Positions 35,483 to 46,667 of a stretch of DNA of 64,000 nt are shown piece after piece. The position numbers were made by a program, and so were the translations under genes. The stretch lies in contig BROG01000256.1 in assembly GCA_030159075.1 (NCBI GenBank), forward strand, positions 1-64,000. Direction: 5' to 3'. The notes below the pieces were generated by a model. The model had not been told where the DNA came from and did not search any database. It was given only the letters and a program-made list of their open reading frames with translations. Position 1 is the stretch's first letter, and every line of letters begins with the position of its first letter. This stretch comes from Atrina japonica. Taxonomy: Eukaryota; Mollusca; Bivalvia; Pterioida; Pinnidae.

Positions 35483-36102
35483 TTGGATCAATTGAGGGCC
35501 ACCCTTGATTTAATGACAGTTTTGAGAATGATGCTGTCTCAAATATTGTTGGCCATTAATCAAAGTATAGTGTTAAGAAATAGACATAATCGTTCGTATA
35601 TTATTTGTAAGGCACATTACTATAATTGTTTATTAGAAGAACTTGGGTTTAATACGAATTCTGGTAATCCTACATACACACGTTGCTCACTTTCAAAGGA
35701 CGAGATCCTTCAAAATCACGTATCCGTATTACGCTCATTTGATATACCTACAACGGATACCGATTTCGAGCTACCATATTTATATTGGATACCTAAACTT
35801 CATAAAACCCCATATAAGCAAAGATACATAGCAGGATCCAGCAAATGTTCTACCAAACCTTTATCTTTACTCCTTACAAAGATATTGACAGCCGTTAAGG
35901 AGAAACTTCAACAATACTGTACAGTTGCTTATTCATATACAGAGGTAAACTACTCATTGACAAATTATTGACACAGGGATATCAAAAACCGCGTTTAATG
36001 TCAACGTTCCGCAAGTTTTACGGTCGGTATAATAGGCTTGTTTGCGACTACTCTGTTTCACTAAGTGAAATGTTGAGTTGCCTTTTCGTTGGCGGTTGTT
36101 GA
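35483..36102 (+). pseudogene. Penelope-like (PLE-A) reverse transcriptase, internally deleted
   Basis: The first 150 or so codons encode the N-terminal RT region of a Penelope-like element: YIICKAHYYNCLLEELGF, SKDEILQNHVSVLRSF, then the highly conserved LYWIPKLHKTPYKQRYIAGS and SKCSTKPLS, and ILTAVKEKLQQYC. After TVAYS the reading jumps, out of frame, to the C-terminal part: YRGKLLIDKLLTQGYQ, FRKFYGRYNRLVCDYSVSL, SEMLSCLFVGGC and a stop at 36100-36102. The palm with its YxDD box is missing. The junction falls near 35937-35945 within TATTCATATACAGAGG, where the other copies carry TTTCATATACAGAGG, so short homology may have guided the deletion. The 3' UTR follows directly. No GIY-YIG endonuclease was seen. 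An intact ancestor would reverse-transcribe its own RNA; this copy cannot. Confidence 0.85.
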
Positions 36103-36330
36103 GACGTCTGTACTAATTGTGACGAGGATACACTCCTCACGTGTTTCATTGGACTTGACTGTGGATTCACGGCGGGTGTGACCGGTCGACAGGGGATGCT
36201 TACTCCTCCATGGCACCTGATCCCACCTCTTGGTTTCCAGAGGTCCGTGTTTGTCCATTTTTACCGGATTTGTATCTATGTCCTGGACATTCTATTGATT
36301 TATGCTTTGGTATCTGAGGTTTTTATATCT
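36103..36330 (+). mobile_element. PLE-A 3' untranslated end (reference copy)
   Basis: The cleanest example of the block used to recognise PLE-A elsewhere: CAC/GTGTTTCATTGGACTTGA, CTGTGGATTCACGGCGGGTG, GACCGGTCGACAGGGGATGC, CCATGGCACCTGATCCCACC, GGTTTCCAGAGGTCCGTGTT, TGTCCATTTTTACCGG, TGTCCTGGACATTCTATTGA and GCTTTGGTATCTGAG. Confidence 0.85.
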
Positions 36331-36532
36331 TAAAACATAATTATTTTTATTTCATATGCGGAAGTTTAGTCCCGTGACAAAAGTAGTTTTTAAATGACTT
36401 CACTTCAGATCATTACAGATGTATTATCATTATATATATATGTGGGGGGAAGTGAATGTTTAATTACGTTTAAATATCTATTGTATTGATTATTGATTGT
36501 ATAGGATTTAATCATTAGATCAATTATCTTTG

Positions 36533-36990
<458 letters not shown>

Positions 36991-37215
36991 CTGCCGAGTG
37001 GTTAGAGCATCGTAATTTAAGCCATGAAATCTATCAATTGTAGTCAGCTGGTGTTCAAGTTCCACTGGATCCTAAGCTGATATCGTGAGATATTTTGCCA
37101 CCTTACTTGGAAAAACCGGAGACCTAATCCCAAACACAACCGGATACACGCTTCCACCATTAAAACAAGACCGCCACCATATGACTAAAAATATAATGAG
37201 TGTGGCGTAGAACAT
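36991..37215 (+). mobile_element. SINE-2, near full length
   Basis: tRNA-like head CTGCCGAGTGGTTAGAGCAT (box A) and GGTGTTCAAGTTCC (box B, mutated), then AAGCTGATATCGTGAGA, TTTTGCCACCTTACTTGG, CCGCCACCATATGACTAAAA and the tail GAGTGTGGCGTAGAACATCA. It follows directly after the RepD (GT)n tail. Confidence 0.75.
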
Positions 37216-38334
37216 CAGTCAAAATATTTTAAAATGACCTAACCCTTGATATTACATCTTGAGCAGATAAATTGTAACTCTGACATTGTCTGACCTTTTG
37301 CACAGTTGTCAGATGTTAACATCGAAGAAAATATATATCCAAAACTTATAAAAAAGATGCTCTTTAGTAATCAGGAGGAAGGTTTGATATTTTAATCGGG
37401 ACATTTATTTGACACCATGAAATATAAAAGAAAATCACGAGCCTCCAGTTGTTATGTGCTAATTATGAGTAATCTAACTCATTGAAGCCATGCCACTCGA
37501 CCAAGACCACTTCTTTTGATCCGCCCATTCGATTGAATGTAAAGAAATTAAACATATACTTTGTAATAATTTGACTCGTTCATAAAGTATTTGAACATCA
37601 TTACATGGAAGTAGATGCCATTCTTCCCTTTTATATCATGTTGATAGCATGCTGTTATCAGCTGATTAGCGCGGTAATAACTACCCAACCTTTGACCTAG
37701 ATAATAGATATACGTTTTAAAGAACCTACTGCTATGAATCTTCACATTAAGATTCACATAATTTCACAATTTCCTCGTGTGTTAATAACCCAGCGCTGAC
37801 AGCTTGGTTTCTGTGATCTAAAAATTGGACAACATATATTAATGGATTTTATTGTCTTTTTTTTCAAGTAAGATAATTAATTGCAGAAGTTAAACCTTAC
37901 ACAGTTGCCTTCTATTTGAAGTGGTTTTCCATGAATCAGACATTTCCATGTTTGATTTTTGCTGAGTGTATACAAATTAGATAACGTTTTTTCATATCAA
38001 ACGACTGTTACACTACAAACACTAATATCTTCGTCAATTTTATCTTCGTGCACGTGCATTTATCACATATAAATATACAAACCAAACGGAGTAGAGCAAT
38101 TTTTTTTCTCCCACTATCTTCTTAGTAAATTATTCAATTAATCTTTCTCGTCCCTCTCTCGGTTTTGATCAGGTGCATAAGAAGTGGGCTTCTACTGGCT
38201 GTGATTTACAGACGCGACACTCTTAGGAACACCACAGATGCACACGCCCATATCATGGATCAACATTTATGGAACTCCATCGTCCACTTTTGACGTCTCC
38301 TTATAATTACAAAAACTATTGGCGGAACATATAT
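37216..38334. other. No gene or recognised repeat
   Basis: AT-rich; nothing supported. Confidence 0.4.
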
Positions 38335-38968
38335 ACAAAGTAAGAAGTACCAATCAATAATGAAAACTCAAGTCCATTATAACACGACGAATTAGATGAG
38401 CAATTGGTCTCAACATGAAGAACAATTACGAATCCCAAACGGGATAAGACCAGGTGTCCGGAAGGGGTCAGCGTCTTCTGCTGGCATGCCACACCCGTCG
38501 CAAATGTTCCATGGAAACCTTTCTAGTTCGATGAACGGGTCAAATTCGGTAAAAAGGTCAAGTTCGGTGAAAAGCATGATTGGTGAAACAGAGTCACTGT
38601 CTGTGGCCTTGATCCAGAATACTATCTAATATCTCTGAGAGGGGGACTCCATAATGTTTAACAACATCCCCGTATCGACCATAATTCTTCTTAAACGACG
38701 ACTCCAAGCGTTCAACAACGTAACCTTGTGTAAGTAGTTTATTGGCTAGTCGTTTAGCTCTCAGAATAAAACATTCATAAGAAGAGCATACCCTGGCATA
38801 ACGTATAAGTTGTGAAATGAAAACGCCATAGGCAGGAAAAGATGGAATATTACTACTTAGAAACGGGAAGTTTGTGATATGGAAATTGAAACGAAGCGAA
38901 ATCATAACAAGGTAACAGGTTACCCGTCGACACAAAAATATTACAGTTCCAATAAAGCATGGTATCAA
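38335..38968 (-). pseudogene. PLE-B C-terminal reverse transcriptase remnant and 3' UTR
   Basis: The minus strand (38594-38968) encodes the C-terminal region of a second Penelope-like family: NFPFLSSNIPSFPAYGVFIS, QLIRYARVCSSYECF, RAKRLANKLLTQGYVVERLE, SSFKKNYGRYGDVVKHYGV, PLSEILDSILDQGHRQ, then stop. It is more complete at its C-terminus than the PLE-A copies and differs from them in sequence. The 3' UTR (38335-38593) reads TTTGCGACGGGTGTGGCATG, CCAGCAGAAGACGCTGACC, TCCGGACACCTGGTCTTATC, CCGTTTGGGATTCG, AATGGACTTGAGTTTTCATT and TTGGTACTTCTT. Its layout parallels PLE-A. Palm missing; not functional. Confidence 0.8.
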
Positions 38969-39365
38969 CGCAAGGCATTTGATTTATCTGTACAAGCTAT
39001 TTTTGGAAATAAAATGTATTGTTTAGATTTTTGACAGAACCCGGATGTGTCACTTTACCTTGGTAGACGTATAACATTGTCTTATTCAAAGTAGATCCCA
39101 TTCTTCTGTTTGCCTTTCTGTCATATGACTGTCGTATTATGGGTCATATTGATTTTTAGCGTTTTTTACTAGTTTGAATACCTACGTCATAAATCACAGC
39201 ATATTTTGTATATTTGAATTTCATTGGTCCTTTCTTACCATGTGGTACATGTGTAACATACGGGTAGTCATATAGTTTCTGTATCAGATGACTCGTGCTC
39301 TGAACATCAAAAAGTAATTATCATTCTTCCATTCGTTCATGTCAGAGATCTCAATGAAATATTTT
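38969..39365. other. No recognised feature between two head-to-head PLE-B copies
   Basis: About 400 bp separate two PLE-B remnants whose 5' sides face each other. Nothing recognisable in it. Confidence 0.4.
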
Positions 39366-39715
39366 ACATATGTTTGATACGGGGATCTTGTTAAACAATA
39401 TGGGCTCCCCTCTCAGAAATATTAGATAATATTCTGGAGCACGACTATAGACGTGACTCTCTTTCGTCAATCATGTCAATTTCAACGATCTTGACCTTTT
39501 CACTAAACTCGAAGAGGTTTCCTGTAACATTTGCGACGACTGTGGTAAGCAGGCAGGGGACACTGACTCCTTCCGGACACCTGGTCCTATCCCGTTTGTG
39601 ATTCGCAATTGTTCTTTATGTTGAGACATTAACATATCGTATTTGGTGTTTTTTATGGACTTGAGTTTCGATTATCCATTGGTACTTCTTTTTTTTTAAT
39701 TTGCTCTTAGAAGTA
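39366..39715 (+). pseudogene. PLE-B C-terminal trace and 3' UTR
   Basis: The plus strand shows YGDLVKQYGLP and SEILDNIL after a one-base frameshift near 39410, then the UTR: GACCTTTTCACTAAACTCGA, GGTTTCCTGTAACATTTGCG, CTGACTCCTTCCGGACACCT, GGTCCTATCCCGTTTG, ATGGACTTGAGTTTCGATTA and CATTGGTACTTC. Opposite orientation to 38335-38968. Confidence 0.7.
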
Positions 39716-41839
39716 CGGGATCTGGTGTTCAGTTATTATTGGTTTCGTATGAACTAATAAATTCTCCAGGCACCTGTTGTCATTTTAATGGGATAACAAT
39801 CTACTTTAGACAGGTTTACACCTCTAGGACTATGTAATAACATTTCTGTCAAATCACTATTTTTGTCTCGTTCCTGTAGTAGTAAACACGTTTTGGAGTG
39901 CAACTTTTCACATTCAACAAATTAATTACTGAAAAAATGCTGAATCATGTTCGATCAATCAGTTAGTCAATCAATATGTCGCATTACGTCGATAAGAGGG
40001 TCAAAATCGAGAATGGTAAAAAAATGTCCGTGCCATGCACGTAAGCTTGTTTGTTTTATATAGTATATTATGTCCCTACCTTCTTTCATTTCGCCATTCG
40101 CTTGCTATTTTCTCGTACAATATTAAGTTTTTGTTACAATTGATATTGTTTTTGTCAAATTTATACACCTTTTTTTAACCATTCTCGGTTTTTTTATGTT
40201 CCCAAGAATCAAGATAGGGTATTACTGATATAATCCACCTGTGTGTCAGTTTGCAGAATTCCGTCGAATTGCATTAACTTTTGTCTTATTTTTACCAAAT
40301 TTGGTATTATGCTTTATGTCAATGGAACCTTTGATGAGCTGAATCATTTCAGCAATTTTTCGCCAGCTTATAGGACATTAAATTCATTCGGGGGCATGTT
40401 GTGTTTAAAACACCATAATGTTTCCTTCCATCCTTTGATGTCTATTTCAACCAGATACCTCCATGATCGGATGGTCGTGATTTAGTGTGCCACGCCTCTA
40501 GATGTGCCGGTTGGAGCCACGCTGAAAACTAATCTGATTATGTGCGGCTCCATTGGTGTTTTCCCCGTTTCTCTTTTTTTTTCTAGTCGACATATTATAG
40601 CTAGGATAATACGCCGTTAAAACAATCATTATGAGAATTTTGATGGAACAGTTCATATTCCGTACTTTTGAAATAAAAATTAAGTAAATGATAACCATTT
40701 ACAAAACTTTAAACAAAACCTTAACTAAACCATAGGAACAGTTTGACACATATCGTTGAGCCTCCCGCTATATGGATAATCAACAACAGTAACAATCTTC
40801 GGCAACCCTCTCCACTGACTATATCTCTGTAGCTCTCTTGATTTTTCTTCATCTTAAATTTGTGATAGATTTCGTTTCTTATCTTGGTCCAAAATGAGAG
40901 AAAATACAAATTCAGTAAAATGAATTTGTTTTGGTTCAAAAACCTCTTAAAATCCGATGTATTAAAAGAGATTCAAGAATAGATAGATAAGATGAAGAAA
41001 CCACTGTTTTATTAATTTAAGAATTTTATTTCTGAGTAAATCATAAGTACTGGTTACTTTTTTCCGTTTTTTAGTTTTGCTAGTTGTCCAATTGTAAGAA
41101 ACAAACGTTTGGTTATTCAAATACGATGCAGATATTCGCAGATTTTATTTCACACTTTTGACTGTTTTGCTTCTATACCCTATCCACTATTACAACAATT
41201 ATTACTTAAGACCAATATAGGAATGTTGGTCTGATATCAGAACAGCTAAGATTTATAGACCAAATACTTCAACAATCAGACGATATGATATATCATAGAT
41301 GTTAATAAATATGCCAATTTACGTCGATAACCTGTGACCAGGTCGATAAGAGGGACGCGGCAGAGAAAGCATTGACTTTCTCCGTTAAGACGTAAATTGA
41401 TCCTCCCACTAATTGTATGTCGTATAAAACGCGCGAACGTGAACGATGATTGGTCAAATGGTTTATCTTGATACGCCAATTAACCAAATAACGGTATTTG
41501 ATTGGAAGAAAAGAATTATGATATAAACATAAACAATATTGACGTAAAATTCTGCGTTACAAAGTAAATGTGGTGAAATAACATAATAAGATGAATAAAT
41601 GCGTACCACCATGGTTATTACGTCTGCCAATTATCTCTTGTAATTAAGCAAACGACATCTGGGCCTGATACCATAACATATAAGAACTACTCGAGTCTAA
41701 AAATTTACTCAAATTTGGCTAATCCTGCAATTTGATTGGCTGAGCAGGCTAAGTTGATAATATTTACAGACGAGTGAATTCTCATGTTGTATGGTGCCAG
41801 GCTCAGAACGGAGACATGAAAATTAAAAGTAATGTAAAA
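39716..41839. other. No gene or recognised repeat
   Basis: 2.1 kb with only short open frames (40243-40485; two overlapping frames at 41276-41487) that match no family I know. 41320-41460 is somewhat richer in CpG and holds ATTGGTCAAAT, but that is too little to call a promoter. Confidence 0.35.
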
Positions 41840-42152
41840 AATTTCAGATACCAAAGTATAAATCAATAGAATGTCCAGGACATAGATACAAATCCGGTAA
41901 AAATGGACAAACACGGACCTCTGGAAACCAAGAGGTGGAATCAGGTGCCATGGAGGAGTAAGCATCCCCTGTCGACCGGTCACACCCGCCGTGAGTCCAC
42001 AGTCAAGTCCAATGAAACACGTGAGGAGTGTATCCTCGTCACAATTGGTACAGACGTCTCACCAACCGCCAACGAAAAGGCAACTCAGCATTTCAGCAAA
42101 CAAGCCTATTATACCGACCGTAAAATTTGCGGAACGTTGACATTAAACGCGG
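41840..42152 (-). mobile_element. PLE-A 3' untranslated end
   Basis: Antisense copy close to the one at 36103-36330 (ATACCAAAGTATAAATCAAT, CAAACACGGACCTCTGGAAA, GGTGCCATGGAGGAGTAAGC, CTGTCGACCGGTCACACCCG). It is joined without a break to the coding remnant at 42153, of which the last residues (FRKFYGRYNRLVC) lie in 42080-42150 after a premature stop. Confidence 0.85.
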
Positions 42153-42840
42153 TTATCGATATCCCTGTGTCAATAATTTGTCAGTGAGTAGTTTACCTCT
42201 GTATATGAAATCTTCATATGTTGTACAAGCCCTGGCATATCGGATCATTTGTGAAATATAAACTCCATATGCGGATGACTTAGGGATTTTACTACTTAAA
42301 TATGGAAAATTTACGATGGGAAAGCCGAAATCGTCGCGTTTATCGTATAGCTTAGTTGCTAATTTCCCGTCTGTGTTTATATTAAGTAAAATGTCTAAGT
42401 ATGAAGCGTGTGTGCTTGATTCTGTTGTACCTTTCATTTCTAGTTCGCTAGGATATATCGCATTGACATATGTATGAAAATTGTCATTATTAATTGACAA
42501 AACGTAGTCGATATATCTTAATGTCAAATTAAAGGACACCGCTAACTTTTTCTTCTTTTGATTCAGCAGTTTCTGAATGAAGTCTGCTTTGTAAGAATAA
42601 AGGAACAGGTCGGTCAATAAAGGAGCCGACAGTTTGTTGAAAGACCACGTCTCCGAACATTACAAATATATTGTCTATTAGAAATTCCAGCATGTTTTTA
42701 TATCAACTTCAGTGTATTTATGTGTAGAATCAGAGTGGTGTTTGACGAAATAAGTATCCTGATAGCCAATCACTAGATATTTAAATTTTCGGGTACCACC
42801 TCTAGTGAAAAAACAGTTGTGTATGATAGAAATGATATAA
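42153..42840 (-). pseudogene. Penelope-like (PLE-A) reverse transcriptase palm and C-terminus, broken
   Basis: The longest RT remnant here. From 42840 downwards the minus strand encodes IIHNCFFTRGGTRKFKYLVI, GYQDTYFVKHHSDSTHKYTE, VDIK, then (frameshift) MLEFLIDNIFVMFGDVVFQQ TVG, a small deletion in the usual PMGTNC region, APLLTDLFLYSYKADFIQ, FNLTLRYIDYVLSINND, SYLDILLN, TKLYDKRDDFGFPIVNFPYL, SAYGVYISQMIRYARACTTY and IYRGKLLTDKLLTQGYR, then a stop. The catalytic box reads YIDY where Penelope-type enzymes have YxDD, so the second aspartate is lost. At least two frameshifts, a deletion and the box change show it is dead. It is complementary in coverage to the copy at 35483, which lacks exactly this palm. 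Confidence 0.88.
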
Positions 42841-43733
42841 AATTAAATATTACAGTTCTTCTCTTACCATTCGTTTCATATATGTTTTTTGTTATCATTT
42901 TTATTCCTTTTTTATATTATCAATAAATCGAATCAATTTTAACATTTTAAATATCATGTTGGTGCTGGGAGTCTGATTTGTATGTATTACCACTATTACA
43001 CAATATACATTTCCTAAGCTTTAATCAATGAAATATACACGTGTATGTCCATAATCCAGATCGAATTCAGGTTCTTCCTATACTTCACCAAATCAAATAT
43101 TTTCAATTACTGCTTTAGGCAGAGATAAGTACCTAAAGTTTACATAGGACAGCTATCAAATATAGAATTCCGCGTTGATAGTGCACGGTTGAAAACTTCG
43201 TGCTATGTTATTGAGCAAAGTTAGTATTAATAATTCTGCAAATCTATATCACTCTTTTGCACTTAATAAATCAAATATTATTGGAACAAAAATTATCCAT
43301 TCTGTAAATCTAGTCTTAGATGACTTATTGGTTGAATATCATTTAAACGAGAAAATATAGATACCAAAGAATTATTCTTAATGAAATTTTCAAGAAGCAT
43401 ACATCAGTGAAAATTAAATCTCCGGAAAATCCAGATTTGAGATCAGCTGCACATATAATCATTTCAATCTTTACTTGTTTGCTTGAACGAGCTATGTAGT
43501 TACTTCCAGCCCTTGCCAATGTTCACTCTTATACAGGAAATTTAACTAGTTTGTGTTTGTGCCCTTGTTCCTTGGTCTGTATTTCCTTAGTACTACCACA
43601 GAAATGTATCAAAATACACGTGCTAGATCATATACCCTTCATATAGGCATAGAATTGTGTGGAATGGATATGAACTATCACACCTGACCATGTTGGGACT
43701 TAGGGCTCAAACAACTGAGCTATTCCAAAGTTA
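42841..43733. other. No gene or recognised repeat
   Basis: A faint PLE-A-like trace (GATACCAAAG at 43361, AATCTCCGGAAAATCCAGAT TTGAGATCAG at 43420-43450) may mark another very old 3' end. Nothing else. Confidence 0.35.
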
Positions 43734-43735
43734 TA

Positions 43736-43927
43736 GACCCTTTAGCAGTAACTGCGGTCCTGTGACTTTGCTAGTCTTCAGGTTGGCAAAATGATACAGA
43801 TACCCGTAAAACATAGACGTCGTTATAGTAACTGATTGTTTCTTGACGTCATTTTTCGGGAATCTGTATCATTTTGCCAACCGGAAGACTGGCAAAGTAA
43901 CTGGACCGCAGTTACTGCTAAAGGGTC
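43736..43927. mobile_element. Foldback MITE fb1, copy 2
   Basis: 192 bp with TA outside both ends (43734-43735, 43928-43929). Arms begin GACCCTTTAGCAGTAACTGC and end as the inverse GCAGTTACTGCTAAAGGGTC. The centre matches copy 1 (AACTGATTGTTTCTTGACGT, TAGACGTCGTTATAGT). The arm middle (CTAGTCTTCAGGTTGGCAAA) differs from copy 1, yet both of its own arms agree. Confidence 0.85.
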
Positions 43928-43960
43928 TATAGTTTTGCAAGAGAAGGGGTGAGATCAAAT

Positions 43961-44320
43961 CCTCAAGACAATCGTTTCTTTGGTATTATGTTTATAATAG
44001 TTATAACCACTAGGTCGTTGCCACTGCCGGTGACCCTTTGAGTCCCCGAGGGTATACATAAACCTAGTACCTGGTATTTCGATACCAGCTGATAATCTTA
44101 TACTAAAGTAATATTTGGCACTGAAAACACCATTTAAAATTCTTTTTACAGTGGTTTCTCTTAGACGGATTTTGGTTACAAGTTTAGATCTATTATTTGG
44201 CCTTGTCTGATACCACTTTCTTTTTAGAAAAAATATTTAAACTTGTAGCTCAACTGATGAAGTCTAATTGACAGGAACGATCGTCTTGAGCATTATAACT
44301 TTGGTATTATGTTCATAATA
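43961..44320 (+). mobile_element. Rz retrozyme-like element, copy 5
   Basis: Contains GGTATTATGTTTATAATAGT, AACCACTAGGTCG, GGGTATACATAAACCTAGTA, CCTGGTATTTCGATACC, ACTAAAGTAATATTTGGCAC, GGTTTCTCTTAGACGGATTT, GGCCTTGTCTGATACCACTT and the hammerhead at 44248-44291. TTGGTATTATG recurs 321 nt apart (43980 and 44301). The left edge carries an inverted hammerhead 3' half (CCTCAAGACAATCGTTTC, 43961-43978). Confidence 0.7.
44248..44291 (+). ncRNA. Type I hammerhead ribozyme remnant, one core change
   Basis: GCTCAA (44248-44253), intact CTGATGA (44254-44260), stem II GTC/TAATT/GAC, GGAA (44274-44277, consensus GAAA), C-GATC-G, GTC (44283-44285) and TTGAGC (44286-44291). Stem I is fully complementary. 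The GAAA to GGAA change hits a required core adenine, so activity should be abolished or very low. This is the most complete copy on structural grounds. Confidence 0.72.
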
Positions 44321-44550
44321 TTTCTATCAAGTAGACTTCCTTCGGTTGAGCTAGCATTTTAAATATAGAAGTCCGAAACAGAGCGTGATATCATACAAGG
44401 CCAAACTCCGTCCAAGTGCAACCACTGTAAAAAGATGACTATCTTACCTTTGGATGAATGAAGAATTTAGACAGTGCTGTACAGTGGCAATATTACTTTA
44501 GAATAAAATAATCAACTGGTACCGAAATACCGGGTACTGAAATTATGTAT
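44321..44550 (-). mobile_element. Rz partial copy 6, inverted against copy 5
   Basis: The antisense family blocks start at once after copy 5: hammerhead trace (TTGAGC complement at 44346-44351, core degraded to CCGAAGG, GAAA at 44321-44324), then GATATCATACAAGGCCAAAC, ACCACTGTAAAAAGATGACT, ATATTACTTTAG and GGTACCGAAATACCGGGTAC. It forms a tail-to-tail hammerhead palindrome with copy 5. Confidence 0.65.
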
Positions 44551-45035
44551 AACATTGGGGACTTGATGAACGTATAGAGAAAAGTTGAACTGCATGCATT
44601 TGTTCAAATCTACGATATCTTCTTTTTATATACGACCCATTTTCTCCTGAAGAGGATTATGGATAACTATTGTTTTCCATTAGCGGGAACACACACGACC
44701 AATTCGGCAATTGAATTAACTATCAAATCTGACAGAACAGTCCAGTATATCAATGTTATCTGCATGTGTTAGAGATAAGCCGAGGATAACTTAATTCACA
44801 AAAAATGGCATTTTCTCAGAGAATATTCGTTCAAACAATATATTATTGTAGGAAGTCTAGTCGGTGGGGCACATTAAGAATAAATGTGTCTGCAGCTAGC
44901 AGACGACAGAGGAATCAATCACTGGACAACAGCAATCATGTGGTTTACCAAAGATCCGGTCAAAGACCGGCCTAGTAGAAGTCGGAACAATACTTCAAGT
45001 ATCAGAACTCTGGAAAGCAAGATTCGTTCAAGCTG
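44551..45035. other. No gene or recognised repeat
   Basis: Nothing supported. Confidence 0.35.
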
Positions 45036-45123
45036 TTAACTCTTTCAACCCTACAGGCAATAATGGACTGGTTTCAAACAATAGAGAAAAAACAACAACA
45101 CCATTCAGGGGTGAAAGGGTTGG
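45036..45123. mobile_element. Ultrashort TTAA MITE, copy 3
   Basis: TTAA (45036-45039), CTCTTTCAACCCTACAGGCA, ATGGACTGGTTTCAAACAAT, and GGGGTGAAAGGGTTGG. The right TTAA has decayed to TTGG. Confidence 0.65.
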
Positions 45124-45535
45124 TGCCCACTCATGTCCTACCTGACAGATCAGATTCATTTACAACTTATTGTAAAATGTTTGAAAATGGTCTAAAACAC
45201 AATGCATACCTGAACACAGAACATGCTAGGCAAGCGCTCTTTACATAAAAAGGTATCATTTTAAACGAAATGTGTTTGGTATAGTATTTTTTACTCACAA
45301 AAACGAAAGTGAAAGAATGGGAGCATTTGTTTTATCGAAAGATATACTCCAGCTATTATCATAATATATGTATAGGAAGAAAAATAGAAGCAATGTATAC
45401 GAGTAGTTGATGTCCATCATTTTAATATTATAGTGAAAGCTCACATGACCAAATTTATTTCTATCACAAGGCTTACATAGAGATTCTTGTATAAAAATTT
45501 TGATAAATTGAAATGAGCAAACAAATTAGACTATA
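45124..45535. other. No gene or recognised repeat
   Basis: Nothing supported. Confidence 0.35.
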
Positions 45536-45690
45536 TGAAGTACCAATCAATAATCAAAACTCAAGTCCATTATAACACGACGAATTAGATGTGCAAATGG
45601 TCTCAAGATGAAGAACAATTACGAATCCCAAACGGGATAAGACCAGGTGTCCGGAAGGAGTCAGCGTCTTCTGCTGGCATGCCACACCCG
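45536..45690 (-). mobile_element. PLE-B 3' end joined to PLE-A
   Basis: GAAGTACCAATCAATAATCA, CTCAAGTCCATTATAACACG, TTACGAATCCCAAACGGGAT, AAGACCAGGTGTCCGGAAGG and GGCATGCCACACCCGT, close to 38335-38490. It stops abruptly at 45690, where PLE-A sequence begins. Confidence 0.8.
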
Positions 45691-46220
45691 TATACATCTT
45701 TAGGATGTCCAGAATATAGATACAAATCTGTTAAAAATTGACAAACTCGGACCTCTGAAAACCATAAGGTGGGATCAGATGCCATGGAGGATTAAGCATA
45801 CCCGCCGTGAGTCCAAAGAAAAATACAAATGAAATACGTGATGAACGAATCCTCGTCACAGTAGGTACAGACGTGTCAACAACCGCCAACGAAAAGGCAA
45901 CTCAACATTTCACTTAGTGAAACAGAGTAATCGGAAATAAGACTATTATACCGACCGTAAAAATTGCGGAACGTTGACATCAAACAAGGTTTTTAGATAT
46001 CCCTGTGTCCATAATTTGTGAGTGAGTAGTTTACATCTGTATATGAAATGTTCATATGCTGAATTCGCCCTATCATTTGTGAAATATAAACTCCATATGC
46101 ATATGACTGTGGGATATTAATACTTAAATGTAGAAAATGTACGATGGGAAAGCCAAAATCGTCGTGTTTGTCGTATAGTTTAGATGCCAATTCCCTGTCT
46201 ATGTCTATAGTAAGTAAAAT
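45691..46220 (-). pseudogene. PLE-A 3' end and C-terminal RT remnant
   Basis: The PLE-A terminus starts at ATACATCTTTAGGATGTCCA (its last 30 bases are missing), passes through GCCATGGAGGATTAAGCATA and reaches the coding part: on the minus strand SKLYDKHDDFGFPIVHFLHL, YAYGVYISQMI and a frameshifted IYRCKLLTHKLWTQG. In 45905-45985 the FRNFYGRYNSLISDYSVSLSE region is recognisable. About 40 percent of the C-terminal RT region is covered; the palm is absent. Confidence 0.78.
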
Positions 46221-46667
46221 GAATAAAGGAACAGGTCAAAGGGGCACACAAATATATTGTTTATTCGAAATTTTAGATCAACGTCAGTGTACTATCTGAT
46301 ATAAAGATATAGGACATACTTTTTACTTTGGTGATTGGTTGTTTTACAAAAGTTTCTTCATCAATGCATGTTTTAATATTGTTAAAGCAATGTGTCTGAC
46401 GAATAAAATTTGAACTGTGTCATTGCAGAATATACACGTTAGTGATGGACATTCAGGTTCAATAACAAACATACAACATATTTTCAATAAAATCTGTACA
46501 TTAGTTTGTAAAGTGAACAAGTTTATGACTGTACTGTGCATTTGATGTATTTACAAATGACAATGCTTGCATTAATATATATTGCAACGAAGTCGCATAC
46601 TACGAGTACTTTATGGCTTTGTGGCGTAACTTTTAGTCCAAATTTAGGACTATAGATTTGTATTGTT
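46221..46667. other. No gene or recognised repeat
   Basis: Nothing supported. Confidence 0.35.

Noticed and set aside
36103..36330. Hammerhead ribozyme in the PLE-A 3' end
   Set aside because: Some Penelope-like elements carry one, so I looked: GAAAC occurs on the antisense strand but no CTGANGA core is placed correctly.
38335..38630. Open frame antisense to PLE-B and similar frames over PLE-A ends (8458, 31051, 41705, 41903, 46717, 62641)
   Set aside because: These are translations of PLE 3' untranslated ends, recurring only because the repeat recurs.
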